A program made the translations under genes and the position numbers. From NCBI GenBank assembly GCA_009377525.1, contig WHTW01000014.1, positions 1 to 64,000 of the forward strand: a DNA stretch of 64,000 nucleotides. Direction: 5' to 3'. This DNA comes from Rhodospirillales bacterium (lineage in GTDB: Bacteria > Pseudomonadota > Alphaproteobacteria > Reyranellales > Reyranellaceae). The notes beneath the pieces are model-generated. The model saw only the letters and a list, made by a program, of their open reading frames with translations, did no database searches and was not told the DNA's origin. Shown one piece after another: positions 43,132-52,635 of this stretch (position 1 is its first letter; each line of letters opens with the position of its first letter).

Positions 43132-44955
43132 ATGTGCGGCATCATCGGAATCATCGGCAGGACGCCGGTCACCCCCTTGCTGGTCGAGGCGCTGAAGCGC
43201 CTGGAATATCGCGGCTACGACTCGGCTGGCGTTGCCACCCTGGTCAACGGCCACATCGAGCGCCGGCGCGCCGAAGGCAAGCTTGTGAACCTCGAGGTGC
43301 GGCTCGGCAGCGAACCATTGCCGGGCACGATCGGCATCGGCCACACACGCTGGGCGACCCACGGCAAGCCCTCCGAGCGCAACGCCCATCCCATCGCCAC
43401 CGACCGCGTCGCGATCGTGCACAACGGCATCATCGAGAACTTCCAGGAGCTGAAGGACGAGCTTTTGGCCGAGGGCCGCCACTTCGACAGCGACACGGAT
43501 ACGGAGGTCGTGGCCCAGCTCCTCACGTCGCATCTCGAGCGCCAGCTTTCGCCCGGGGAGGCGATGGGCAAGGCGATGGAGCGCCTGCGCGGCGCCTTCG
43601 CCCTGGTCGCCCTGTTCAGCGGCCGCCACGACATCCTGATGGGCGCGCGCCGCGGCAGCTCACTCGCCGTGGGCTACGGCGACGGCGAGATGTATATCGG
43701 CACCGATGCGCTGGCGCTGGCGCCGTTCACCAAGCGCGTCACCTATCTCGAGGATGACGACTGGGTGGTGCTGGACGCCAAGGGCGCCACGATCTTCCAG
43801 GGCCGCGAGGAAGTGCAGCGCGAGATCCGCCAGAGCGGCATCTCGGGCGCCATGATGGGCAAGGGCAACCATCGCCACTTCATGGTGAAGGAGATCTACG
43901 AGCAGCCCGCCGTCATCGGCGACACGCTGCAGACCTATCTCGATCCCGCCACCCGCAAGGTCACGCTGCCGGCGCTGCCGTTCGACTGGGCCAAGGTCTC
44001 GCGGCTCACCATCACCGCCTGCGGCACGGCCTGCTTTGCCGGCATGGTCGCAAAGTACTGGTTCGAGAAGCTGGCGCGCCTGCCGGTCGAGGTCGAGGTC
44101 GCGTCGGAGTTCCGCTACCGCGAGCCGCCGCTGCCTGAGGACGGCGTGTGCATCGCCATCTCGCAGTCGGGCGAGACCATCGATACCCTGGCGGCGCTGC
44201 GCTACGCCAAGGCGCACAAGCAGACCATCCTGTCGGTCGTGAACGTGCCGGAGAGCGCGATCGCCCGCGAATCGCACGTCGTGCTGCCGACCTTGGCCGG
44301 CCCCGAGATCGGCGTCGCGTCGACCAAGGCCTTCACCACGCAGCTCACCGTGCTGCTGGTGGCGGCGATCGCCGCCGGCCGTGCGCGAGGGGAGCTGTCG
44401 CAGGAGGAAGAGGCGCGGCTGGCCAACGCGCTGATCGAGCTGCCGGCGCACATCAACGAGGCGCTGAACCTCGAGGCGCAATACAAGCGCATCGCCGAGG
44501 ACATCTTGGCCGAGGCGCGCGATGTGCTCTACCTCGGGCGCGGTTCGTGCTTCCCGATCGCGCTTGAGGGCGCGCTGAAGCTCAAGGAGATCTCCTACAT
44601 CCACGCCGAGGGCTATGCCGGCGGTGAGATGAAGCACGGGCCGATCGCGCTGATTGACGAGGCGGTGCCTGTCGTCGTGGTGGCGCCGGCCGATGCGATC
44701 TTCGACAAGATCGCCTCGAACTTCGAGCAAGTGAAAGCACGCGGCGGCAAGCTGGTGCTTTTGAGCGACTCGGCGGGCAATGCCCGCCTGGGCAGCCACG
44801 CGGCGGCGGCGGTAAGCCTGCCCCGCGTCGATCCGATCGTGGCGCCGATCCTTTACAGCGTGCCGGTGCAGCTGCTGGCCTACTACACGGCGGTCGCCAA
44901 AGGCACCGACGTCGACCAGCCCCGCAACCTCGCCAAGAGCGTGACGGTGGAATAA
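43132..44955 (+). CDS. glmS: glutamine-fructose-6-phosphate aminotransferase
   Basis: 607 residues, full length. Cys2 is the glutaminase nucleophile (MCGIIGIIG); RLEYRGYDSAG, GHTRWATHG and HNGIIENF follow; two SIS domains carry CGTACFAGMVAKYW, ISQSGETIDTLAAL and EIGVASTKAFTTQ; the end DQPRNLAKSVTVE is universal. It makes glucosamine-6-phosphate from fructose-6-phosphate and glutamine, the entry to UDP-GlcNAc for cell wall and exopolysaccharide. The start is fixed by Cys2. It stands alone, without glmU. No glmS ribozyme is expected or seen. Confidence 0.98.
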   Translation: MCGIIGIIGRTPVTPLLVEALKRLEYRGYDSAGVATLVNGHIERRRAEGKLVNLEVRLGSEPLPGTIGIGHTRWATHGKPSERNAHPIATDRVAIVHNGIIENFQELKDELLAEGRHFDSDTDTEVVAQLLTSHLERQLSPGEAMGKAMERLRGAFALVALFSGRHDILMGARRGSSLAVGYGDGEMYIGTDALALAPFTKRVTYLEDDDWVVLDAKGATIFQGREEVQREIRQSGISGAMMGKGNHRHFMVKEIYEQPAVIGDTLQTYLDPATRKVTLPALPFDWAKVSRLTITACGTACFAGMVAKYWFEKLARLPVEVEVASEFRYREPPLPEDGVCIAISQSGETIDTLAALRYAKAHKQTILSVVNVPESAIARESHVVLPTLAGPEIGVASTKAFTTQLTVLLVAAIAAGRARGELSQEEEARLANALIELPAHINEALNLEAQYKRIAEDILAEARDVLYLGRGSCFPIALEGALKLKEISYIHAEGYAGGEMKHGPIALIDEAVPVVVVAPADAIFDKIASNFEQVKARGGKLVLLSDSAGNARLGSHAAAAVSLPRVDPIVAPILYSVPVQLLAYYTAVAKGTDVDQPRNLAKSVTVE

Positions 44956-45232
44956 CTATTGGAGCACTGCCCCATCCAATGGAAACGGTCGCACAAGGCG
45001 TCGCAAACGGACTAAGCGACCCGCTGTTTGAGCCTCTGGAACGGTTGATAACCGACCAGCTTCCAACCGAAAAAACGGCACCTCTGTTGCGATTGTGCCG
45101 TCACGGTTCATTGGCGATGAACATCACCTCTTCTGAGTCTCACCCTCCACAGCCCGCCCAAAGTAGCTTCCGCTCGGCCGAGCCGGGCTTGAAGGATCTG
45201 ACAATTCATGGAGCGAACTTATCCTGTGACAA

Positions 45233-45260
45233 TTGAGCAAACTTAACATCGCAGTATGTT
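45233..45260 (+). promoter_or_regulatory. possible sigma-70-like promoter for the LuxR-type gene
   Basis: TTGAGC (45233-45238) and TATGTT (45255-45260) are separated by 16 bp and lie 29 bp before ATG 45290; each matches the consensus at four of six positions. The rest of the glmS-to-regulator gap (44956-45232) is relatively AT-rich and contains nothing else I can identify. Confidence 0.3.
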
Positions 45261-45289
45261 GGCTGTGGGAAGCTAGTGGGGGCTCTGCG

Positions 45290-46066
45290 ATGGAACAGTG
45301 TGTAGCCACGATTGTCATTGAGCCGCGCTTGCTGGTACGCGAGGCGTTGGTTTCGCTGATGGCAAGTCACTCTTATCAGGTAGTTGGTGGTGTCCCTTCA
45401 ACGGCCGACATCGACAATTCCTTGCTTGCAAGTGCACCCAGGCTCGTCATCCTTGGTCCACTGCCAGCCGGGGAGGCGGCCGGTGCTGCGGACAGCATTC
45501 GCAAGCTGTGGCCAGAAACCAAAATAATTCTACTCTTCGACCGTGCGTCATCGGCCGATTTTCAGACGCTGTTGGCTTCGGAAATCGATGGCTGTATTCC
45601 ACTATTCGCATCACCCGATACGCTTGTCGGTACGCTCCAGCAGATCATGGCTGCAGACATCAAGGTTCTGGTCCTCAAGACTGAGACTTGTTCGATCCCA
45701 AGGCCGACGAGCAGGCACGAAAAAGGCGATGAGTTGGGCTTGACCCCAAACAATCTGGCACGAAGCGACGATGCGGAAAATGGTGCCATTGATCGCACTA
45801 TTTCGCGTCGAATTCCTCATGGTCTATCCGAGCGCGAGGAAGAAATCCTCGAAGGAGTGGTAAGGGGCCATTCAAACAAGATGATCGCCCGTACGTGCGG
45901 TGTTACCGACGCGACGATCAAGGTCCATATGAAGTCGATCCTTCGGAAGATACGCGTGGCGAATCGAACGCAAGCAGCCATTTGGGCGCTCGAGCAGGGT
46001 TACGGTGCTGATGCCAATCGCCGCTCGCTGGCGCGTCGTCCGCTACAGGGGGTAGCTGCAGCTTGA
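45290..46066 (+). CDS. LuxR-family response-regulator-like transcription factor
   Basis: 258 residues from ATG 45290. The C-terminal GerE-type HTH is clear: LSEREEEILEGVVRGHSNKM, then IARTCGVTDATIKVHMKSIL and ANRTQAAIWAL. The N-terminal half follows the receiver fold (TIVIEPRLLVREALVSLMA), but the phosphorylation site is missing: where response regulators have an Asp after the third strand, this has PRLVILGPLP. It is thus a pseudo-receiver, probably controlled without phosphorylation. The gene is less GC-rich than its neighbours. Its place at the edge of the EPS locus suggests a local regulator, but no target is shown. Confidence 0.85.
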   Translation: MEQCVATIVIEPRLLVREALVSLMASHSYQVVGGVPSTADIDNSLLASAPRLVILGPLPAGEAAGAADSIRKLWPETKIILLFDRASSADFQTLLASEIDGCIPLFASPDTLVGTLQQIMAADIKVLVLKTETCSIPRPTSRHEKGDELGLTPNNLARSDDAENGAIDRTISRRIPHGLSEREEEILEGVVRGHSNKMIARTCGVTDATIKVHMKSILRKIRVANRTQAAIWALEQGYGADANRRSLARRPLQGVAAA

Positions 46067-46391
46067 TCCACCTTTGTGGCTCAGCTGTCTTCCGCAAGCG
46101 CTGAAGGGGATGGCGCGGGATTTCTACAAGCGCCGGAGGAAGATCCTAGAAGGGCACCAGGCACACTCGCTTCACACTGAGTGGCCCTAACCGGGCTACC
46201 CCATTGGGTTTGCACAATCCAAAGGGCGCATCGGTTACCCTTGCTTCGCCCACGGTAGCCGCGGTGTTTTTTGGGGCTGCGGCAGCCCCTTGGACGTCTC
46301 ATTTGCGGTAGGCGAAGCATGCGAAATAGCGAGCCATGGGAGAGATGGCAATGGGAGCCATCCGCTCCGCAGGCACCCAGTACCGCTCTGG
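46067..46391. other. gene-free gap before the PhyH-like gene
   Basis: No gene, promoter or remnant could be identified. The only structure is an 8-bp inverted repeat (46273-46280 and 46282-46289) preceded by six or seven T residues, the wrong side for a plus-strand terminator. Confidence 0.4.
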
Positions 46392-47408
46392 ATGGGGACA
46401 ACCGAACGGTTCGCTGTCGATCAAAACAGCCCAATCAAGTTGCGTACGGCGATCGTCCGGTTGTCCGCACCAGTCCGTGATCTATTTTTTGGTGTGGCAA
46501 TGATCCCCTATGCGCAACTGCGGTTCGGTCGAGGTTTTGTTCCTGGTCATGCCGCGGCCTACTTTGTCCAGCGCTGCGTTACTCACCCTACTGTCAGGAG
46601 GTGCGTCGCTAACGTGTTGGCGGCGGGTGTACGATCCCGGCATGCCACCTTGGCAACACGTCGCGAGCCCGACCTGCAAGATGCCTTGGGCGGCCTGGAG
46701 CGGGACGGAATAGCCATGCTGCCCAATCTTTTCTCGACATCCGAGCTAGCCGATGTCGTGGGCTTTTTCCTGAACCAGCCGGTCGCCGCGCCCGGCGGCG
46801 GCTGCGTGGCGCGTGATGGGCTACCTGCGGGAGCCACCATGGCCGCCTATCATTTAGCCACCGTGGTAGCTTGCCCATGGCTGATGACTGCGATCAATCG
46901 TGCAGGTATCCTTCGGCTTGCTTCGGCGTTCCTGGGCTGCAAGCCGACCCTTTGCAGCGTTGGTGTCCGCTGGTCATTCCCTGGCTCAAAAGCGCCCGAC
47001 GCAACGCAGGCGTTTCATCGAGATCCCGATGATTGGCGGTTCTTAAAGTTATTCGTCTATTTGACTGATGTAGTGGATGGTGAAAGCGGCCCCCACATCT
47101 TTGTCGCAGGTTCCCACAACACGCGGAGAGCCTTGCGCGCAAAGACCTATGCGCAAGAGCAGCTCGAGGCTCGCTTTGGAAAGCAGAATATGCGTGCCAT
47201 CCTTGGCGCGCGCGGTACCACTTTCATTGCCGATACGAGTGGCATTCACGCGGGAATACCGCCCCAACGGGCGCCGCGTCTAATACTGCAGGCGCAATAT
47301 TCTATCTTGCCCAATTTCGCTTTGCATTACAGGCCCGTAGCCGATCCGGGTCACCATTGCCTCGATTCATATGTGAACCGACTTATCTTGGCCTCGACTG
47401 GCAGCTGA
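46392..47408 (+). CDS. PhyH-like Fe(II)/2-oxoglutarate dioxygenase
   Basis: 338 residues from ATG 46392; starts at 46290 and 46500 are also in frame and none has a good ribosome-binding site. The catalytic core is in the C-terminal two thirds: QAFHRDPDDWRFLKLFVYL supplies the HxD iron ligands, GESGPHIFVAGSHN follows, and IHAGIPP gives the distal histidine, with R nearby for 2-oxoglutarate. Phytanoyl-CoA-hydroxylase relatives hydroxylate varied small substrates. It follows the regulator at the end of the EPS region; a role in sugar or lipid modification is possible but not shown. Confidence 0.78.
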   Translation: MGTTERFAVDQNSPIKLRTAIVRLSAPVRDLFFGVAMIPYAQLRFGRGFVPGHAAAYFVQRCVTHPTVRRCVANVLAAGVRSRHATLATRREPDLQDALGGLERDGIAMLPNLFSTSELADVVGFFLNQPVAAPGGGCVARDGLPAGATMAAYHLATVVACPWLMTAINRAGILRLASAFLGCKPTLCSVGVRWSFPGSKAPDATQAFHRDPDDWRFLKLFVYLTDVVDGESGPHIFVAGSHNTRRALRAKTYAQEQLEARFGKQNMRAILGARGTTFIADTSGIHAGIPPQRAPRLILQAQYSILPNFALHYRPVADPGHHCLDSYVNRLILASTGS

Positions 47409-47644
47409 ATTGCAGCTTCTGCTGACTGCGGTCTACGATCAGGCCGATACGGCCGGGGACGGACGCTAGGCGCTCTATACCCATTGCCGCCGCCAACCCA
47501 AGAGCTCGCGCATTGGCACCCGTCGTTCGGAACATCTGGACCGGGCTTCATGAGCTATCACGCTATGTCGCGGGAATTGGATCGGCGGAGAGTGCCAACC
47601 CTTCGGGGCGGCAGCAGTGGTATCCGATGACAGCAGGAAGGCTG

Positions 47645-47662
47645 CTAGCCCAACTTGCGCAG
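47645..47662 (+). repeat. left terminal inverted repeat of the IS1634-family element
   Basis: 18 bp, CTAGCCCAACTTGCGCAG, perfectly complementary to 49640-49657. The identity stops abruptly on both sides, which defines the ends of the element. Confidence 0.88.
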
Positions 47663-47737
47663 AATCGACATGGTGATTCAATAGAATCAATGAGTTAGCC
47701 GAAAAGTCGGCACTACATTTTTGGTGCTGGCGTGGTC

Positions 47738-49501
47738 TCAGGCGGTGAGCGCGAGGGGTAGATCGAGGTGGTCGGTACGCATGCGCTTGGGCAGGACGAT
47801 GCCGAGGCGATCGAGCAGGAGGGCCTGGGCGTGGTCGGGCTGGGCGATGCAGCGCAGGCGGATCTCGCCGTGCGTTGTGGTGGGCAGGATGATGTCGTGG
47901 GATTGAATGCGGGCGATCTCGTCGAGCACGGTGCGCGGGGAGTTGCCGAGGCCCGAGCGCTGCTGCCACATCTCAAGGCTCTTCCACAGCACGAAGGCGA
48001 GGAAGCAGACCAGGATGTGGGCGAGCACACGATCGGCGCGCTGATGCCAGATCGGGCGCACGCGCAGCTGATCCTTGTGGATGCGGAAGGCGGCTTCGGC
48101 CTGGGTGAGCTGGATGTAGGCTCTCCACAGCTGCTCGTCGCTCCAGTCGACGATGTTGGTGCGCAACACGTAGGCGCCCTCGGAGAGGGCTGCCCACTGG
48201 TCGAAGGCGGCATCGTGCTCGACCTGCAGGCGAAAGCCGGCCGGACAGTCGGCGGCCTGCAAGGTGATCTGGAAGCGGGCGGCGGAGCGCTGGTTCTGCT
48301 GGAGGATGCGGCCGATCTGGCGGTTGACTTGAGCGGCATGGAGCCGCTTGGTCGAGTGCTCGATGCGCCCGGCCAGGCGCGCCAGCGCCATCTCGATGCG
48401 CCGGCTGAACTTGTCGTGCATGGCCTGCTCTTTGCGGCGCCGGTCGGCCGAGCGGCACAGGATCGCCGTCTCGCCGCTGTCGGGCCAGCGCGCCAGCTTG
48501 ACCTCGATGCCTTGACGGATCTCGCGCCAGTCGCCTGCCGCCAGCGCGGCGGCGAACTTGCGCAGCTCGGCCTTGGGCGCGCCGATGATGTAGCGCCGCC
48601 CGGTCTGGCGCAGCCACGCCAGGTTGGCGGCGCTGGCCATGCCGCGGTCGGCGATCCACACCCGCCCGACCACGCCGTGCCGGGCCTCCATGGTGTCGAC
48701 GATGGTCTGCACGGTCTTGGAGTCATGGGTGTTGCCGGCGAACACCTCGTAGCCCAGCGGGAAGCCGTCGAAGGTCACCACCAGGGCGATGCAGACCTGC
48801 TTGCAGTCGGGTCGGTGATCGCGGCTGTAGCCGCGCCGCGCCAAAGAGTTGCCCTCCGCCTCACCCTCGAAGTAGGTGCTGGTCACGTCGTACAGCAGCA
48901 CCTCGTTGTCGATCGCGAACAGCTCGCCGCTGCGCCGCGACAGGTGCGCCTCCAGCTCAGCCTTGTGCTCCAGCAACAGGTCAAGCGCGCGATAGAGCCG
49001 ATCCTTGTTGACCAGATCGGCATCGAGCTGCAGCAGGTCGCCCAGCGCCGTGCGCCGATACCAATCCTCGGCGATGTGCAGCTCGCTCGACGGCTCGCAC
49101 AGCCGCGCCGCCACCAGCACCGCCGCCATCTTCGCCCACGGCACTGCCTCCTTGCCCGAGGGCAGCAGCTTCTCGCACAGATCGGCCAGGCCCGTGCCCC
49201 GCCACAAGGCCAGCGCCAGGTAGACATCACCGAACCGGCGCGAGCGGTCGATGCGCACGCCCTTCAAGCGCACCGGCACCGTCAGATGCTGCTTGCCATC
49301 GTCGAACAGGCCGGCCTGCTCGGGCGTCCCGATCAGATGGCGCGCCAGCGCCCGCGCTTGCAGTCGCCCTCGCGCATCGAGTTCGCCAAGTTGCGCAACC
49401 GTCTGCTGGATGACGCGACGACCAATCCGCACGCTGCGCACAAGGCGCCAGTAGCGATGGACCTTGCCGTCCTTCTTCCGCGTCGTGTAGCGCAAGTACA
49501 T
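47738..49501 (-). CDS. IS1634-family transposase
   Basis: 587 residues, full length, of the DDE IS4-superfamily. [20 protein letters not shown] is the usual opening of IS1634 transposases; [18 protein letters not shown] holds the first catalytic Asp, [14 protein letters not shown] the second, and the [18 protein letters not shown] segment the Y(2)R(3)E-like glutamate region. [11 protein letters not shown] follows near the C-terminus. It cuts and pastes the surrounding element. A long frame on the opposite strand is only its shadow. Confidence 0.93.
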   Translation of the reverse strand: MYLRYTTRKKDGKVHRYWRLVRSVRIGRRVIQQTVAQLGELDARGRLQARALARHLIGTPEQAGLFDDGKQHLTVPVRLKGVRIDRSRRFGDVYLALALWRGTGLADLCEKLLPSGKEAVPWAKMAAVLVAARLCEPSSELHIAEDWYRRTALGDLLQLDADLVNKDRLYRALDLLLEHKAELEAHLSRRSGELFAIDNEVLLYDVTSTYFEGEAEGNSLARRGYSRDHRPDCKQVCIALVVTFDGFPLGYEVFAGNTHDSKTVQTIVDTMEARHGVVGRVWIADRGMASAANLAWLRQTGRRYIIGAPKAELRKFAAALAAGDWREIRQGIEVKLARWPDSGETAILCRSADRRRKEQAMHDKFSRRIEMALARLAGRIEHSTKRLHAAQVNRQIGRILQQNQRSAARFQITLQAADCPAGFRLQVEHDAAFDQWAALSEGAYVLRTNIVDWSDEQLWRAYIQLTQAEAAFRIHKDQLRVRPIWHQRADRVLAHILVCFLAFVLWKSLEMWQQRSGLGNSPRTVLDEIARIQSHDIILPTTTHGEIRLRCIAQPDHAQALLLDRLGIVLPKRMRTDHLDLPLALTA

Positions 49502-49639
49502 GCGCCCATCTCAACCCAACGCTTCTCAAAAGAAAATGGGGATGGTCGGCACTACACGCCGATTCGTGCCGCTGCCGCCCGCCAACCCCTTGATCTCCTT
49601 CACACCGGGTCAGTCAAAAAACACAAACCCGCCCTCCAA

Positions 49640-49657
49640 CTGCGCAAGTTGGGCTAG
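49640..49657 (-). repeat. right terminal inverted repeat of the IS1634-family element
   Basis: The 18-bp complement of the left end, on the upstream (5') side of the transposase gene. About 138 bp separate it from the transposase start. Confidence 0.88.
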
Positions 49658-49822
49658 ACCGCCGTGCCTTCTCGTCTGATTGGCGCCTCGCCGTTTTGCA
49701 CCATGTCCACGGTCGCGGTGTACTCATTGGGTCGCAGCACCTTATTGCAGGTCGATGGTCGGGCATGAATGGTTGATCGCCCGATTTGCAGACTGCCGGT
49801 TCGGTCCCACCAACGAGCCGGA

Positions 49823-50434
49823 TCACCACATCGCCTGCCTGGCGCGCTGGGGCCAAGCTTGATCAAAGTCATCACCACCAACCCGGTTCTGGCTCAGCGC
49901 TGCAAGGATCTGGCCTGCACTGGGAAGATTCTTAGGGTCGACGTGCCTGGCAGGGTTCCATAGCTCGGAGCGTAACAGCGCACGGGTGCACTGGAAGTAA
50001 ACGGCGTCCACCGCCATGACGATCGCCGACCGCGGAGCCTTGCCTTCGATCGCGAACGACGTAAGCAAATCAGGAGCAGTGCTCAAATGGGCCCTGCCGT
50101 TGATGCGGAGCGTGTTACCGACGCCAGGTATCATGAGTAAAAGCGCCACTCGTGGATCACGCACTATGTTGCGCAGCGAGTCGACACGGTTGTTGCCGCG
50201 CCGGTCAGGGAGCATCAGCGTCCTGGAGTCATGCACGCGCACGAAGCCGGCGACGTCACCGCGCGGCGAGCAATCCAGACCCTCTGGTCCTGCACTCGCC
50301 AATACGGCAAACGGCGAAGCCTCGATGTAGGCGCGATACTGAGGCGTGATCCAGTTCACCTCCTTGACGAGGGAAACCTCGACCGGCTTGCCGTAGATGG
50401 AATCCAGTTCGTCGACGGTGGAGATGATCGACAT
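49823..50434 (-). CDS. PPOX-class FMN-dependent flavoprotein
   Basis: 203 residues of the pyridoxamine-5'-phosphate oxidase-like split barrel: VLASAGPEGLDCSPRGDVAG, LMLPDRRGNNRVDSLRNIV and VGNTLRINGRAHLST, with FQCTRALLRSELW near the end, match the MSMEG_1061-type family. These bind FMN (or F420 in actinobacteria) and reduce small substrates; the substrate is unknown here. It lies 165 bp beyond the IS element and precedes no operon partner. The start ATG 50434 is the first in frame. Confidence 0.85.
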   Translation of the reverse strand: MSIISTVDELDSIYGKPVEVSLVKEVNWITPQYRAYIEASPFAVLASAGPEGLDCSPRGDVAGFVRVHDSRTLMLPDRRGNNRVDSLRNIVRDPRVALLLMIPGVGNTLRINGRAHLSTAPDLLTSFAIEGKAPRSAIVMAVDAVYFQCTRALLRSELWNPARHVDPKNLPSAGQILAALSQNRVGGDDFDQAWPQRARQAMW

Positions 50435-50474
50435 GGATGCACCTGCAGATGAGACCGTGGATACGTTGCCGGTT

Positions 50475-51470
50475 TCAATCCGTGGCGATGTTCGCTTCCT
50501 GGACGACCTCGCGCCACCGTCCGGCTATCGCCTTCAGGCTTATGCCCGCCTCGTCACTCGTGCTTCCGACGAGCTCCAGTTCCTGGGCCTGCAGCCGGCT
50601 CCGCAGCGCAGGTATAGACAGCGCGTGGCGGACTTCGCGTTCCAGTCGAGCACGAACCGCTTCCGGTGTTGCGGCCGGGGCAAGCAGTACCAGGTAAAAC
50701 CCCACATCGAATCCCGGATAGCTCTCAGCGACGGCGGGCACCTCGGGGGCCGAGGACGAGCGCTGCGGGCTGGAAATGCCGAGTGGCTTCAGCTTGCCAG
50801 TCCTGACATGCGGCAACACAGCCGGCGTCGCCAGGAATCCCACCGGGAACTGGCCCGCCAGGAGATCCGCCGTCACCTGGGGCGCCCCCCTGTACGGTAC
50901 ATTCGTCGCCTGAAAGCCTGCCCGCAGCTGCAGATATTCCATGGTCAGATGGCCCGGATTCCCGTTGCCACCGCCGCTGCCGTAGTTCAGGGGTTTCTTC
51001 TTCGCGAGAGCGACGAACTCTGCGAGCGAATTGACCGACAGCGAGGGGTGGACCACCAGCATCTGGCGGAACGTGGCCACGATTGAAATCGGCCTGAAAT
51101 CGCGTTCAGCGTCAAATGGCAGCTTTCTGTAGATCGCCGGGTTGGCAGTCAGGACCGTGTCCAAGACAAACAGCAAGGTATGACCGTCCGGCGTCGCGCG
51201 AGCCACGATCTCGGCCCCGATGTTTCCGGTGGCGCCGGCCCGGTTATCGACGATGAACGGCTGCTTGAGCGTGTTCGAGAGATGCTCGGCGAGCGCGCGT
51301 GCCGTGAAGTCCAGAGGACCGCCTGCCGGGAACGGCACCACGATCCTCACGGCGCGGGAGGGGTAGTCTTCCGCGAGAGCCGCTCTCGGCCAGCCGGCAA
51401 CCGAGACGGTGAGCAAAGCAGCTGCCATCGCAATACAGGACCGCCGATTTCGTCCTCTATCGATCGCCAT
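50475..51470 (-). CDS. Bug/TctC-family extracytoplasmic solute-binding protein
   Basis: 331 residues. Signal peptide (AMAAALLTVSVAGWPRAALA, cut before ED), then YPSRAVRIVVPFPAGGPLDF, VDNRAGATGNIGAEIVARA, NYGSGGGNGNPGHLTMEYL and VPYRGAPQVTADLLAGQ, all typical of tripartite tricarboxylate transporter receptors. No TctA or TctB membrane partner is present, which is common for these orphan receptors. It is divergent from a LysR gene 149 bp away that probably controls it. The ligand is likely a carboxylate but is not known. Confidence 0.92.
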   Translation of the reverse strand: MAIDRGRNRRSCIAMAAALLTVSVAGWPRAALAEDYPSRAVRIVVPFPAGGPLDFTARALAEHLSNTLKQPFIVDNRAGATGNIGAEIVARATPDGHTLLFVLDTVLTANPAIYRKLPFDAERDFRPISIVATFRQMLVVHPSLSVNSLAEFVALAKKKPLNYGSGGGNGNPGHLTMEYLQLRAGFQATNVPYRGAPQVTADLLAGQFPVGFLATPAVLPHVRTGKLKPLGISSPQRSSSAPEVPAVAESYPGFDVGFYLVLLAPAATPEAVRARLEREVRHALSIPALRSRLQAQELELVGSTSDEAGISLKAIAGRWREVVQEANIATD

Positions 51471-51619
51471 GCGCTCCTCCCAACTTCGTGCAAGCTCCGT
51501 GATCCTCGTCCATTGACCATCAACCTTGGAATGCGAGGCCAGATTCTTATCAGGAGTGCCATAAATGGATAATGCTATGTTTTGATGTTTCTATAACCAT
51601 TTGGATAGGGGAGGGTCCG

Positions 51620-52558
51620 GTGCAACGGTCGGAACGCGTAAGTCGGGACTTAAAATTGCGGGAATTCCGTATCCTGCTGACGGTGGCGCAGCAAGGCAGC
51701 ATGGCGAAGTCCGCCGTCCTTCTCGGCATCTCGCAGCCGGCAGTTTCCAAGGCCATCAGAGACATTGAAAACGTCGTCGGGTTGCGCCTGCTCGATCGTT
51801 CCCGGCACGGTGTGGAACCCACGGCCTATGGTCGCGTGCTGGTGAAGCGCGGTCTGGCGATCTTTGACGAGCTGAAGCAAGGCGTGGAAGAACTTGAGTT
51901 TCTTGCTGATCCGGCCAGCGGCCAACTTCGCATCGGCAGCAACGAGACCATGGCGGCCGGCGTTCTGCCGGCGATCATCGACATGATGTCACGGCAATAT
52001 CCACGCATCACCTTGCAGGTTGCCCAGGCTGTTCTGTCGGAGACGCAGTATCGCGAACTGCGCGAGCGCCAAGTGGATCTTTGGTTCGGCCGGATACCGG
52101 ATCCGTTCGACCAGGAGGACTTGAATGCGGACATCCTGTTCAATGACCCTGTAGCGGTCGTTGCCGGACAGGGCCATCGCTTGGCGCGACGTCGCAAGAT
52201 CGAGCTCGCGGAACTCATGGGCGAGGCCTGGATACTGCCGCCCCGCGGCAGCCTGCCGGGCGGACTTGCGGAACGATTGTTTGGCACCGCGGGTCTCCAG
52301 CTGCCACGTGCGCAGCTGACGACGATGTCTCTCCATCTCACCTGCAATCTGCTTGCTACGGGCCGATATGTCGCGATGCTTCCAAGATCCCTCCTACGGT
52401 TCAACATCACCAATGCGGGGCTCAAGATCCTGTCCGTCGGGCTGCCCATTCAGGTGCGACCCGTGGCAATCGTGACGCTCAAGAACCGAATGCAGAGTCC
52501 GATCGCGGGCCTTTTCGTCGACTCTGCACGAGTCGTGGCGAAGCGCCTCGTCAAGTAG
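51620..52558 (+). CDS. LysR-family transcriptional regulator
   Basis: 312 residues. GTG 51620 is chosen because GGGGAGGG lies just upstream; an ATG at 51572 is in frame but has no ribosome-binding site. The HTH is LKLREFRILLTVAQQGSMAK, then LLGISQPAVSKAIRDIE. The effector domain follows with GQLRIGSNETMAAGVLP. It is divergent from the TctC receptor gene, and the intergenic AT-rich tract (about 51560-51605) should carry its operator. An aromatic or carboxylate effector is likely by family only. Confidence 0.9.
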   Translation: MQRSERVSRDLKLREFRILLTVAQQGSMAKSAVLLGISQPAVSKAIRDIENVVGLRLLDRSRHGVEPTAYGRVLVKRGLAIFDELKQGVEELEFLADPASGQLRIGSNETMAAGVLPAIIDMMSRQYPRITLQVAQAVLSETQYRELRERQVDLWFGRIPDPFDQEDLNADILFNDPVAVVAGQGHRLARRRKIELAELMGEAWILPPRGSLPGGLAERLFGTAGLQLPRAQLTTMSLHLTCNLLATGRYVAMLPRSLLRFNITNAGLKILSVGLPIQVRPVAIVTLKNRMQSPIAGLFVDSARVVAKRLVK

Positions 52559-52635
52559 TTTCCACGACAGGGTTGAGCAAAAACGTCGGCATAAGCCGAC
52601 GCTCGATGGTGCTTCGTCGGACGCTCAAGCGCTTG

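Larger units (their letters stand above)
47645..49657 (-). mobile_element. complete IS1634-family insertion sequence
   Basis: A 2,013-bp element bounded by perfect 18-bp inverted repeats: CTAGCCCAACTTGCGCAG at 47645-47662 and its complement at 49640-49657. It holds one transposase gene. The transposase frame is uninterrupted, so the element may be active. The flanking bases (GGCTG on the left, ACCGC on the right) show no target duplication. An internal word, GTCGGCACTACA, occurs near both ends in the same orientation. Confidence 0.88.

Noticed and set aside
46266-46289. Inverted repeat GGGGCTGC-G-GCAGCCCC next to a T run, a possible terminator
   Set aside because: The T run lies before the stem on the plus strand, which does not fit termination of the upstream plus-strand gene, and the 1-nt loop is unlikely to form.
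47768-49657. A 629-codon open frame on the plus strand across the insertion sequence
   Set aside because: It is the exact antisense of the well-supported IS1634-family transposase; its translation is low in complexity and shows no motif.
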